A stretch of DNA of 64,000 nt, from NCBI GenBank assembly GCA_036500225.1, contig DASYCJ010000055.1, positions 1 through 64,000 of the forward strand, written 5' to 3'. The stretch comes from DASUBN01 sp036500225 (GTDB lineage Bacteria > Pseudomonadota > Gammaproteobacteria > Natronospirales > REEB76). The stretch's first letter is position 1. Every line of letters begins with the position of its first letter. The notes under the pieces were generated by a model that was not told the origin of the DNA, made no database searches, and worked only from the letters and a program-made list of their open reading frames with translations. This document shows positions 25,789 through 35,300 of the stretch, one piece after another. A program made the position numbers and the translations under genes.

Positions 25789-26241
25789 TTAGCCGCCCGT
25801 CCGCCCAAAGACCAGCGCACCGACCATCGTCAGCAGGCTGCGGGAACCGGTGGAATCCGCCATCGCTAAGAGCGAACCGATTACCGGCAACTTGCCGTTG
25901 TGCGCTTTGACCTGCACCGTGCCGAGATAGACCGCACCGGACTGCTGGGCGGCGCTCACTGCATAGCGGACGTCACTGGAGTCGGACGGGGTCACCCGGA
26001 TGGTGCCCAGGTAGGCAGTGCCGTAGCCGGGCTTGGCCGCATGGGTACCCGCCACATCGGCAGGGGTGACCTCGATGGTGCCCAAGTGGATGACCTTGCC
26101 GCTGGCATGGCTCACGCCACTACCCTGTGACCGGGCGGCCTTCACGGCCGGCTGGGCGCTGGCGGCTTCGGCAGCTAGGTTCATGCCCATCAGGCTCAAA
26201 CCCAAAACGACCGCAGTGCTGATCTTGGTGATGCTGTTCAT
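25789..26241 (-). CDS. Secreted protein with three LGT(I/V)xV repeats, first gene of the YtrA-type operon
   Basis: 150 residues with a signal peptide (1-27, ending EAASA). Three short repeats occur about 30-35 residues apart: VIHLGTIEVTPADV, TAYLGTIRVTPSDS and AVYLGTVQVKAHNG. They look like repeated beta-hairpins. A hydrophobic C-terminal stretch (LLTMVGALVFG) follows. I recognise no family. AAGGAG lies 7 nt before the ATG. The gene directly follows the operator/promoter at 26291-26331 and lies 48 nt before the GntR gene, so it is likely the most strongly expressed product of the operon. Confidence 0.75.
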   Translation of the reverse strand: MNSITKISTAVVLGLSLMGMNLAAEAASAQPAVKAARSQGSGVSHASGKVIHLGTIEVTPADVAGTHAAKPGYGTAYLGTIRVTPSDSSDVRYAVSAAQQSGAVYLGTVQVKAHNGKLPVIGSLLAMADSTGSRSLLTMVGALVFGRTGG

Positions 26242-26290
26242 GGTCTTCTCCTTCTGTTCCTGCGAGCTCCGGGGGAGCCCGTTCCGTAGT

Positions 26291-26331
26291 GGTGTTGTAG
26301 CTAACTATAACACCAAACAAGAGGAAAGCAA
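26291..26331 (-). promoter_or_regulatory. Promoter with YtrA-type operator (GGTG-N16-CACC) over the -10 box
   Basis: On the minus strand, -35 TTGCTT (26326-26331), a 16-bp spacer and -10 TATAGT (26304-26309). The operator at 26291-26314 is a dyad with arms GGTGTTATAG and CTACAACACC separated by 4 bp; it begins just upstream of the -10 and covers it. I recall GGTG-N16-CACC as the motif reported for a YtrA-type regulator in Xanthomonas. Binding here would block RNA polymerase. Confidence 0.75.
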
Positions 26332-26451
26332 GGGGTATGGAGCATTTTTCTCCATGTGCATATAACTCTTTATTAATCAATAAGTTGTAAATATAACAAG
26401 TTGGCAAAACTGACAAGAGCCCAAGCTGGATGAGGGCTCTGCGCAGCCCCG

Positions 26452-26472
26452 CTATAACACCCCTATAACACC
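26452..26472 (+). repeat. Tandem operator half-sites
   Basis: CTATAACACC occurs twice with an 11-bp period (26452-26461 and 26463-26472), about one helical turn apart. It is identical to one arm of the operator at 26291-26314. It may be an auxiliary regulator site between the operon and mdh. Confidence 0.5.
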
Positions 26473-26521
26473 GGCCATGACATCCCGGCTCTTCTGCGGC
26501 GGCGGGCTGTCATGGGGCGGG

Positions 26522-26530
26522 TGCTAAAAT
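26522..26530 (+). promoter_or_regulatory. Probable extended -10 of mdh
   Basis: TGCTAAAAT matches the extended -10 pattern TGnTAnAAT, 61 nt before the mdh ATG. No good -35 is visible at the right distance. Confidence 0.45.
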
Positions 26531-26591
26531 CGCGTCCCTTTAGCCGCGCTTGCCGCGGCTCCTGCCACCTTCGAGAACACGGAGTTCCTCC

Positions 26592-27581
26592 ATGGCAAAT
26601 AAGAAACCCGTCCGGGTCGCCGTCACCGGCGCCGCCGGCCAGATCGGCTACCAGCTCATTTTCCGCATCGCCGCCGGCGACATGCTGGGCCCGAAGCAGC
26701 CAATCATCCTACAGCTCCTGGAAGTGACGCCTGCCCTGCCGGGCCTGAACGGCGTGGTGATGGAACTGAACGACTGTGCTTTCCCCTTGCTGGCCGGCAT
26801 CGTCGCCACCGACAACGCGGAAGTCGCGTTCAAGGACGCGGACTACGCGCTGCTGGTGGGCGCGCGCCCGCGCGGCCCCGGCATGGAGCGCAAGGACCTG
26901 CTCACGGAGAACGCCAAGATCTTCTCGGTACAGGGCAAGGCACTGAACGCCACTGCCAAGAAGAACGTGAAAGTGCTGGTGGTGGGCAACCCGGCCAACA
27001 CCAACGCACTGATCGCTGCGGAGAACGCGCCGCGCATCCCACGCAAGAACTTCACCGCCATGATGCGCCTGGACCACAACCGCGCCATGGGCCAGCTCGC
27101 CGCCAAGACCGGTAAGCACGTCACCGACATCAAACGTATGACCGTGTGGGGAAACCATTCCTCCACCCAGTATCCCGACATCAACGCCTGCACGGTGAAG
27201 GGCAAGCCCGCCGCGAAGCTGGTGGATGAGTCCTGGTTCGCCAACGACTTCATCTCCACCATCCAGCAGCGAGGCGCGGCCATCATCAAGGCTCGCGGCG
27301 CCTCCTCGGCTGCTTCCGCCGCCTCTGCCGCCATCGACCACATGCGCGACTGGGCACTCGGCACTGCCAAGGGCGACTGGGTGAGCATGGCTGTCGCCTC
27401 CGACGGCAGCTACGGCATCAAGAAGGGCATCATGTACGGCTACCCGGTGACCTGCAGCAAGGGCCAGTGGAAGATCGTGAAGGGCCTGAAAGTCGGCAAC
27501 TTCTCCCAGGAGCGTATGGCGGCCACCGAGAAGGAACTGCGCGAAGAGCGGGACGGGGTCAAAGACCTCTTGCCGGTTTGA
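26592..27581 (+). CDS. mdh: Malate dehydrogenase
   Basis: 329 residues, NAD-dependent malate dehydrogenase of the long (type 2, cytosolic-like) group rather than the 312-residue enteric type. It interconverts malate and oxaloacetate in the TCA cycle. Visible are the dinucleotide loop VTGAAGQIGY, ALLVGARPRGPGMERKDLL, VVGNPANTNAL, MRLDHNRAMGQLA and the catalytic-His region VWGNHSSTQYPD. The start at 26592 has GGAG at 7-nt spacing; an upstream in-frame ATG adds 14 unlikely residues. Oxaloacetate from this enzyme would also feed PrpC. Confidence 0.95.
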   Translation: MANKKPVRVAVTGAAGQIGYQLIFRIAAGDMLGPKQPIILQLLEVTPALPGLNGVVMELNDCAFPLLAGIVATDNAEVAFKDADYALLVGARPRGPGMERKDLLTENAKIFSVQGKALNATAKKNVKVLVVGNPANTNALIAAENAPRIPRKNFTAMMRLDHNRAMGQLAAKTGKHVTDIKRMTVWGNHSSTQYPDINACTVKGKPAAKLVDESWFANDFISTIQQRGAAIIKARGASSAASAASAAIDHMRDWALGTAKGDWVSMAVASDGSYGIKKGIMYGYPVTCSKGQWKIVKGLKVGNFSQERMAATEKELREERDGVKDLLPV

Positions 27582-27600
27582 GTCAGTAGTCCATACAGTG

Positions 27601-27621
27601 AGGCCGCACCCAGTGCGGCCT
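27601..27621 (+). terminator. Hairpin after mdh, probable terminator
   Basis: Stem AGGCCGCA/TGCGGCCT (8 bp), 5-nt loop, followed by TACTCTATATA rather than a clean T-run. It lies 19 nt after the mdh stop. Confidence 0.55.
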
Positions 27622-27642
27622 TACTCTATATAAGGAGTGCCC

Positions 27643-28062
27643 ATGCCCCGCGTGGAGATAGACCTGCCGGAACGCTTCGCCTTCTCCACGGATCTGGAGG
27701 TGCGGGTCTCAGACCTCAACTACGGCAACCATGTCGGTAACGACGGGGTGCTCACCCTGATCCACGAGGCCCGCCGGCGTTACCTGCGGTCCCTGGGTGA
27801 AGACGAGATCGGCAAGGATGGCCTTGGCTTCGTCATCGCCGACGCGGCCCTGGTATATCGGTCCCAGGCTTTCTATGGCGACCGGCTCACGGTGCAGGTA
27901 GCGGCGGGCGAATTCCAGAGCCGCAGCTGCACCTTCTATTACCGGGTCAGCAAGGGCGAGGTGACAGTGGCCGAAGCCCGCACTGGAGTGGTGTGCTTCG
28001 ACTTCAAAGCACAGAAGGCCATGGCCATGGCGCCCAACCTGCTCGCCAAACTCGGCGGCTGA
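27643..28062 (+). CDS. Acyl-CoA thioesterase, YbgC/FadM-type hotdog fold
   Basis: 139 residues. The segment VSDLNYGNHVGNDGVLTLIHEARRRYL contains the hotdog 4-hydroxybenzoyl-CoA thioesterase-like signature, with NYGNHVGND in place of the usual D-x-x-G/N-H-x-N. LVYRSQAFYGDRLTVQV is also typical. It probably hydrolyses acyl-CoA thioesters in the cytoplasm. I start at the ATG at 27643 with AGGAG at 5-nt spacing; the GTG two codons upstream overlaps that Shine-Dalgarno. It lies between mdh and fadE. Confidence 0.8.
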   Translation: MPRVEIDLPERFAFSTDLEVRVSDLNYGNHVGNDGVLTLIHEARRRYLRSLGEDEIGKDGLGFVIADAALVYRSQAFYGDRLTVQVAAGEFQSRSCTFYYRVSKGEVTVAEARTGVVCFDFKAQKAMAMAPNLLAKLGG

Positions 28063-28142
28063 ACTTACGGCGCCCGGCGCGGCCGGAGTATATTGGACAC
28101 AGTCTTCAGGCCTGATCCACGCCGACGCTACGAGAACCCCCC

Positions 28143-30596
28143 ATGCTGATCTCACTGCTCTGGCTCCTGGTGTTCATCGGCGGCAGCCTGGCGCTGACCT
28201 ATAACCGGGTCCCGCTGCTCATCTCGAGCCTGGCCTACGCGGCTTTCCTCATCGTCTATACCGTGGCCGGCGCCGGCCCGGATTGGCTGAAGCTGCTGTT
28301 CTGGGTGATCTTCCTGGGTGTAGCCATCCCGCTGAACGTGCCGGCCTTGCGTCGCGCCTGGATCTCGAAGCCATTGCTGGACGTGTTTCGCAAGATCATG
28401 CCGGAGATGTCCCAAACCGAAGCCGATGCACTCGAAGCGGGCAGCGTGTGGTGGGACGGTGAACTCTTCAGTGGCCGCCCCAACTGGACGCGCCTGCTCA
28501 ACACTCCGGTGCCGAAGATCAGCGCCGAAGAGCAGGCCTTCCTCGATAACGAGGTGGTGGAACTCTGCGGCATGCTGGACGAGTGGAAGATCACCCACGA
28601 GTGGTGCGACCTGCCGCCGGAAGCCTGGGCTTACCTGAAGAAGAAAGGCTTCTTCGCCATGATCATCCCCAAGCGCTACGGCGGGCGGGAGTTCTCGGCG
28701 CTCGCCAACTCAGAAGTGCTAGCCAAGATCGCCACCCACAGCGCCACCTGCGCCTCCATCGTGGCGGTACCGAACTCGCTCGGACCGGCGGAACTCCTGC
28801 TGCGCTATGGCACCGAAGAACAGAAGAACCACTACCTGCCGCGCCTCGCCGACGGCACCGACGTGCCCTGTTTCGCGCTCACGGCCCCCAATGCCGGTTC
28901 CGACGCCGCCGCCATCAAGGACAGCGGCGTGGTGTGCAAGGGCACCTGGGAAGGCAAAGAGATCATCGGCATGCGCCTCAACTGGGACAAGCGTTACATC
29001 ACGCTCGCGCCCATCGCCACGGTGCTGGGCCTTGCATTCAAGCTCTACGATCCTGAACACCTGATCGGCGACAAGGACGAATACGGAATCACCTGCGCCC
29101 TCATCCCGCCGCATCTAACGGGCATCACCATCGGCCGCCGGCACTTCCCCTTGAACCTGCCGTTCCAGAACGGACCCACCCAGGGCAAGGACGTGTTCGT
29201 GCCCCTGGACTTCATCATCGGCGGCACCAAGATGGCCGGCCACGGCTGGCGCATGTTGATGGAGTGCTTGGGCGCGGGCCGCGCCATCTCCCTGCCCTCC
29301 AACACCACCGGCGCCTCGCGCCTCGGGGTGTACACCACCGGCGCCTACGCGCGCATTCGCAAGCAATTCCGCCTGCCCATCGCCCGCTTCGACGGCGTGG
29401 ATGAGGTGCTGGGCCGCATGGGCGGCACACTCTATGCCATGGAGTCGGTGCGCATCATGACCGCCGGCGCCATCGACCAGGGCGAGGCCCCGGCGGTGTG
29501 CGCCGCCATCTCCAAACTCCACGTCACCGAGATGGCGCGGCACGTGGGCAACGACGCCATGGACATCCACGGCGGCAAGGGCATCCAGCTCGGCCCCAAG
29601 AACTATCTCGGTCGCGGTTACCAGTCCATACCCATCGCCATCACCGTGGAAGGCGCGAACATCCTGACCCGCAACCTGATGGTCTACGGCCAGGGCGCAA
29701 TCCGCTCGCATCCTTTCGTGTTGAAAGAGATGCGTGCTGCGGCGGACCAGGACCGTCATCGCGCTCTTGTCGACTTCGACCAGGCCCTGTTCGGTCACAT
29801 GGGCCTGGCCTTCAGCAACGCGGCACGCTCCTTGTGGATGGCGCTCACCAGCGCCAAGTTCACCCGCGTGCCCGTGTCCACTCCCACCGAGCGCTACTAC
29901 CAGCATATCAATCGCTTCAGTGCCTCGTTCGTGCTGGCCTCCGATGCGGCCATGCTGACTTTGGGCGGCGCACTGAAGAAGAAGGAGAAGCTCTCGGCGC
30001 GCCTGGGAGACATGCTGAGCTACATGTACATCGCCTCGGCGGCCCTGAAGCGCTTCGAGGACCAGAACCGCCCGGCGGAGGACCTGCCGCTCGTCGAATA
30101 CGCCTGCCGCGATGCCCTGTACCGCTTCCAGGAATCCATGCACGGTTTCCTGCGCAACTTCCCCAACCGCTTCGTGGCGGCGGTGCTGCGCTTCCTCATC
30201 TTCCCGCGGGGCCGCAGTTACTCCGCTCCCAGCGACCATCTCGGCCATGAGATCGCAGAACTGATCTCGACCCCGGGACCGGGTCGTGACCGGCTGACCC
30301 GCAACACCTATACCGGCGACTTGAGCGGTCCGGTGGGTATCTTCGGTGAAGCCCTGGAACTCGCCACCCGTCTCGAAGTGGTGGAGCACCGTATCCGCGA
30401 CGCGGAGAAGGCGGGCAAGCTCAAGCTCGGCCGCGGCGCCAACCCGGCACTGGTGGCGGAGGAAGCCGGCATCATCACGGCGGATGAGAGCCGCGCGCTG
30501 CTACGCCTCGATGAACTCACCGCCAAGATCGTGGCGGTGGACGACTTCGACCCCATGGATCTGGGTACGCATCCGTTCAAACCTATCAAGGCATGA
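28143..30596 (+). CDS. fadE: Acyl-CoA dehydrogenase FadE
   Basis: 817 residues, matching the long gammaproteobacterial FadE (about 814), which is roughly twice the size of ordinary acyl-CoA dehydrogenases. Residues 1-70 contain two hydrophobic helices. The central FAD-binding region has CFALTAPNAGSDAAAIKDSG and NWDKRYITLAPIATVLGLAF; the C-terminal third is the FadE-specific extension (DUF1974-like). It catalyses the first step of fatty-acid beta-oxidation. The next gene starts within its stop (ATGA at 30593-30596). Confidence 0.95.
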   Translation: MLISLLWLLVFIGGSLALTYNRVPLLISSLAYAAFLIVYTVAGAGPDWLKLLFWVIFLGVAIPLNVPALRRAWISKPLLDVFRKIMPEMSQTEADALEAGSVWWDGELFSGRPNWTRLLNTPVPKISAEEQAFLDNEVVELCGMLDEWKITHEWCDLPPEAWAYLKKKGFFAMIIPKRYGGREFSALANSEVLAKIATHSATCASIVAVPNSLGPAELLLRYGTEEQKNHYLPRLADGTDVPCFALTAPNAGSDAAAIKDSGVVCKGTWEGKEIIGMRLNWDKRYITLAPIATVLGLAFKLYDPEHLIGDKDEYGITCALIPPHLTGITIGRRHFPLNLPFQNGPTQGKDVFVPLDFIIGGTKMAGHGWRMLMECLGAGRAISLPSNTTGASRLGVYTTGAYARIRKQFRLPIARFDGVDEVLGRMGGTLYAMESVRIMTAGAIDQGEAPAVCAAISKLHVTEMARHVGNDAMDIHGGKGIQLGPKNYLGRGYQSIPIAITVEGANILTRNLMVYGQGAIRSHPFVLKEMRAAADQDRHRALVDFDQALFGHMGLAFSNAARSLWMALTSAKFTRVPVSTPTERYYQHINRFSASFVLASDAAMLTLGGALKKKEKLSARLGDMLSYMYIASAALKRFEDQNRPAEDLPLVEYACRDALYRFQESMHGFLRNFPNRFVAAVLRFLIFPRGRSYSAPSDHLGHEIAELISTPGPGRDRLTRNTYTGDLSGPVGIFGEALELATRLEVVEHRIRDAEKAGKLKLGRGANPALVAEEAGIITADESRALLRLDELTAKIVAVDDFDPMDLGTHPFKPIKA

Positions 30597-32083
30597 GCAC
30601 CCCCCTCGTCTACGAAGTCACGCTCGACATCGACGCCGGCGCGGTCTCGGAGTTCGACGCCTGGCTAAAAGACCACGTCCGCGAGATGCTGGCGCTGCCG
30701 GGCTTCCACGACGCGCGCATCCTCAAGCCCGAGAGTACCGAAGCCGGCAGCGAGCGGCGGGTGGTGCAGTACACCCTGGGCAGCCGCGCTGAACTCGACC
30801 ATTATCTGGCTGAGCACGCGCCGCGCATGCGCGCCGATGGCGTGCAACGCTTCGGCGACAAGATGAAAGCCAGCCGCCGGATCTTCGACCTGGACGTGCC
30901 GGCCACCGGCACATTGGCGCTGCCTGGGCTGGTGCTGCCACCGGAAGGCCCGCGCTGCCGCAACTGCGGGACGCCGCTCACCGGCAAGTTCTGCATGGAA
31001 TGTGGACAGAAGAACCACACCTATATGGCGCCGCTGTGGACCGTGCTGCACGACTTCGCCGCGACCCATTTCGGCTTCGATACCAAGTTCTTCCATAGCA
31101 TCGTGCCGCTGTTGTTCCGGCCGGGCTTCCTCAGCCGCGAGTTCTGCCTCGGCCACGAGGAACGCTACGTCAAGCCGTTCCGCATGTACCTGTTCACCAG
31201 CATCGTGTTCTTCTTCCTGGCGGCGATCTTCTGGCCGCAGCTAGGCGTGAACAACAACCCCAACAACGGCGACCTAAACAGCAAGCTCGAACATGGGGTC
31301 GCGACGAAGCCCGATCCGGGCATGACCCGCGCCGCCATCGACAAGGCTCTCCAGCAGATCGATGCTCAACCCATCGATCCAGAACGCAAGGCTTTCGCCA
31401 AGTCCATCCTGCTGGATGAACTCGCGGCCCTGGACGTGCCGCCGCCTATCAGCAAAGACAAGCCTACGGCCGCGGCCGGTACCCGGGCCGTCGCCTCGGC
31501 GGCGACCAAAGGCGGAACTCGGCCCGTGGTCACCGATTCCTTCGACATCGAGACCGGCGACTCGGCTCCCGCTCCTGGCGTCCACGTGAACACCACGTCG
31601 GGAGCGGACCAGGACGCGGACAATCGTTTCACCGCGCTGTTCCTGGCGGTGAAGAAGAATCCGGATGAGTTCACCAAGCGTTTCATGCAGAACCTGCCGA
31701 AGCTGATGTTCGTGCTGATGCCGCTGATCGCCCTGTTCCTGAAACTGTTCTACATCGGTTCCAAACGCTATCTCACCGAGCACTTCGTCTTCACTCTGCA
31801 CTTCCATGCCATGGTATTCGTGGTGCTGCTGCTGGTGATGCTGGCCGGTTCCTTGAGTCACCACTACATCTGGGCCGCGCCGCTCAAGTCCGCCGGCAAA
31901 TTGGCCTGGTGGTACATCATGGTGTATCTGTTCCTGGCGCTGCGCTTCTTCTACAAGCAGGGTTGGTTCATGACCGGCCTCAAGTTCTTCATGCTGTTCA
32001 TCAGCTACAGCATCGCCTTCGGTCTGACCTTCGCCGCCGGAGCCGTGGTCGCCGCCGCCGAGATAGGCGCCCCCGTAAGCTGA
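30593..32083 (+). CDS. DUF4286-DUF3667 fusion membrane protein
   Basis: 496 residues. Residues 1-100 match the DUF4286 pattern (VYEVTLDIDAGAVSEFDAWL, REMLALPGFHDARIL), a ferredoxin-like small fold. Residues 118-140 hold a zinc ribbon, C122-x2-C125 and C134-x2-C137 (CRNCGTPLTGKFCMECGQ), which begins a DUF3667 domain with several TM helices (about 198-215, 368-392, 398-418, 426-450, 460-485). A long polar insert (about 220-360) separates the first helix from the others. Function is unknown. It overlaps fadE by 4 nt, so it may assist lipid metabolism or the membrane (inference). Confidence 0.8.
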   Translation: MSTPLVYEVTLDIDAGAVSEFDAWLKDHVREMLALPGFHDARILKPESTEAGSERRVVQYTLGSRAELDHYLAEHAPRMRADGVQRFGDKMKASRRIFDLDVPATGTLALPGLVLPPEGPRCRNCGTPLTGKFCMECGQKNHTYMAPLWTVLHDFAATHFGFDTKFFHSIVPLLFRPGFLSREFCLGHEERYVKPFRMYLFTSIVFFFLAAIFWPQLGVNNNPNNGDLNSKLEHGVATKPDPGMTRAAIDKALQQIDAQPIDPERKAFAKSILLDELAALDVPPPISKDKPTAAAGTRAVASAATKGGTRPVVTDSFDIETGDSAPAPGVHVNTTSGADQDADNRFTALFLAVKKNPDEFTKRFMQNLPKLMFVLMPLIALFLKLFYIGSKRYLTEHFVFTLHFHAMVFVVLLLVMLAGSLSHHYIWAAPLKSAGKLAWWYIMVYLFLALRFFYKQGWFMTGLKFFMLFISYSIAFGLTFAAGAVVAAAEIGAPVS

Positions 32084-32328
32084 AAGCCTATTCCGTGGGA
32101 TTCACGGACCTCTAAGACGAGCTCTGATCCTAAGGTGGTTTCTAGCATCCTCGGCTAAGATGATTAGTCATGGACTGTTTTCAATAAAAGTCATCGATGC
32201 GACCTATCTAGCGGTAGGCAGAACGTGCGATTGGGCCTAAATTAACTTAATACAGGATTGACCCCCCTCCTTCCGGAGACGGGCCGACGCAGGAAGCGAA
32301 CTCTTACAAGACGCGACCCAGACGGCAG

Positions 32329-35300
32329 GTGCCAGGCGTGAAGCTCGCCAGTGCGTTCAACGGTTCCTCCAGCCTCGTGGCCCTGACCCGGCTCGCGGAC
32401 GGCTGCTTCGTCGACGTGAACGACAGCTTCGAGCGAGCGCTCGCCTACGCCCGTGAAGATCTCATCGGCAAGACCTCGGTGGAACTCGGCATCTGGGACG
32501 AGCACAAGCGTGAGCAGTTCGTCCAGGAACTGGTCGAACAGCGCCATATCACGACCCGGCCCATGACCTACCGGCGCCAGGACGGCAGCGAGTTCGAGAG
32601 TCTACTCATCGCCGCTGTGGTGACTGTGGACGGCGAGCACTACGTACTGGGCATCCTGGAGGACGTGCGCGAGCGGCAAGCCGGTCACGCCGCCCAGCGC
32701 CGCGCCGAAGCCCGCTATCGCAGCATCTTCGACCACGCGGTGGAGGCCATCTACCAGAGCACTCCCGATGGGCGTTTCCTGGATGTGAACCCGGCGCTGG
32801 CGCGGATGCTCGGCTATGCCTCAGCCCAGGAACTCATGAAGAGTGTGCAGGACCTGAACCAGGACCTGTACGCGGATCCCTGCTCACGCGCGGAACTCAC
32901 CGCGCTGCTGCAGCGCGAAGGCCGCTTCGAGAACCGTCAGCTGGAAGTGCGGCGCCATGACGGCAGCTTGATGTGGGTGTCAGAGACCGCCCACGTGGTG
33001 AAGGGCGAAGCCGGCGAGTTGCTCTACTACGAAGGCAGCTTCGTCGACATCAGTGCGCGCCATGCGACGGAACTGGCCCTGCAAGTCTCCGAGGAGAAGT
33101 ATCGCACCCTGGTGGATCATAGCCAGGACGGCGTGTTCATCACCCAGGAAGGCAACTACACCTACGTGAACCAGGCCTACGCAGCGATGCTCGGTTATAG
33201 CGTCGCGGAAATGGTGGGCACGCCCTACATGCGTTTCATCGCGCCGGAGGACCGGCCATTCCTGGACGATCTCTGGCGTAAGCGCCGCGCCGGACAGTGG
33301 GAGCAGGATACCTACGAGGTGCACCTGTTGGAGAAGGATGGCGAGACCCGCATCCTGGCCTCGGTACGCTCCGGCCCCATCACCCTGGGCGGTCAGCTCG
33401 CCAGCACCGGCACCATCCGCGACATCACCGAGGAGCGCCGTACCCAGGAGGCGCTGCTGGCCGCGGAGCAGAAGTTCCGTGCCATCTTCGAGAACGCGGT
33501 GATCGGCATGTATCAGAGCACGCCGGCCGGCCAGTATCTGCGCGCCAACCAGGCGCTGGCGGACATCTTCGGCTACACGGGGCCGGAAGCCCTGCTCACC
33601 AGCATCAAGAACATCGGCGAACTCTACGACCATCCGGATGCGCGGCGCTTGGTCAACACCGACCTGGAACGGGATGGCCGGGTCACCGGCCGCGAGGTGC
33701 AGATGCGCCGGCGCGACGGCCAGAGCATCTGGGTATCCCTGAGCGCGCGAGTGGTGCGCGCTGCGGATGGCTCAGTGGCCTACTACGAAGGTTCGCTGCA
33801 CGACATCACCGCCCGCAAACGCGTCGAGACCGCCCTACAGGGTTCCGAACAGCGTTACCGCATGCTGGTGGACCATGCGCAGGTGGGCGTGTTCATCAAC
33901 GAGAACGGCTACTACACCTACGTGAACCACGCCTTCGCCGATATGCTGGGCTACACCGAGGCGGAGCTCACCGGCATGAGCTATCGCGACATCTTCCCGC
34001 CGGAGGAAGTGGCCGCCGCCGATGAGCGCTTCCGTCGCCGCCAGCGCGGCGAGGAAGTGGCCAACGACTACGAGTCCGAGCTGCTGCACAAGGATCGCAA
34101 GACCCGCATCCACGTCACCCATAGCATCGGCACCATCGACCATGACGGCCGGCGCCTGATGATCGGTACAGTCCGCAACGTCACCGAACAGAAGCGTTTC
34201 GAGTCCCAGCTCCGGCACAACGCCACCCACGATCCGCTCACGGGACTGCCCAACCGCACCCTCTTCATCGAGCGCCTGGCACGGGCCATGGAGCGCAGCC
34301 GGCCGCAGGGCGCACCGGGTTACGCGGTACTGTTCATCGATTTAGACAGCTTCAAGGTGGTGAATGACAGCTTGGGACATGCCGCCGGCGACGAACTGCT
34401 GGTGGAAGTCTCGCGACGCCTCAAACGCTGCCTCGGGCCCTGGGACACCCTGGCCCGCCACGGCGGCGACGAGTTCACAGTGCTGGTGGGCCAGACCCAG
34501 GATCCGGACGATGCGGTGGAAGTGGCTGAGCAAGTACTGGCGGAGCTGGTGCAGCCGGTGCGCCTCGGCGACAACGAGATCTACACCAACGCCAGCATCG
34601 GCATCGCACCCGGTCACGCCGACTACGCCAACACCGATGAGTTGCTGCGTGACGCGGACACCGCCATGTACCGGGCCAAGGCCGCCGGCAAGGCGAGCTA
34701 CGTGGTATTCGACCAGGACATGTATGCCCGGGCCCGCTCGCGCTTGCGGGTCGAGACCGAATTCCGCCAGGCGGTGGATAACAAGGAACTACGCATCCAC
34801 TACCAGCCCATCGTAGCCCTGGCCAGCGGCAAGCTCCTGGGGTTCGAGGCCCTGATGCGCTGGCAGCATCCGAGTCGCGGCCTCTTGGGACCGGATGAAT
34901 TCCTGCACGTGGCCGAGGAGACGGGTCTCATACTGCCGGCAGGCTGGTGGCTCCTGGATGAAGCCTGCCGCCAACTGCATGCCTGGCGCCTGGGGCATCC
35001 CCAGGCCCGCGACCTCACGGTAGCCGTGAACCTGGCCCATAAGCAGTTCATGTACACCGGCCTGCCGCAGCGTGTGAACGCAGCTTTATTGGAGAGTGGC
35101 CTGCCGGCGGAAGGCCTGCACCTCGAGATAACCGAGACCGTATTCCTGGAGAACCCCAAGGCTGCCGAGCACACCCTGCGCCGACTGCGTGGACTGGGCG
35201 TGGCGCTGCATTTGGACGACTTCGGCACCGGTTTCTCGTCCTTGAACTACCTCTCGGCCTTGCCCCTGGACACCCTGAAGATCGATCGCAGCTTCGTCAC

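Larger units (their letters stand above)
26242..26591. other. Intergenic region between the YtrA-type operon and mdh
   Basis: 350 bp without a gene, unusually AT-rich at 26321-26405. It holds the minus-strand promoter/operator at 26291-26331, two tandem CTATAACACC half-sites at 26452-26472, a loose inverted repeat (AGAGCCC/GGGCTCT, around 26416-26440) and an extended -10 for mdh at 26522-26530. Confidence 0.8.

Noticed and set aside
29115..30389. 424-codon open frame opposite fadE
   Set aside because: Antisense to a well-supported gene, rich in His/Gln/Val as is typical of shadows in high-GC sequence; no motif.
32084..32328. c-di-GMP (GEMM) riboswitch before the PAS-GGDEF-EAL gene
   Set aside because: The 245-nt leader has only a short hairpin (TCCGTG/CACGGA) and no GEMM-like conserved core that I can recognise.
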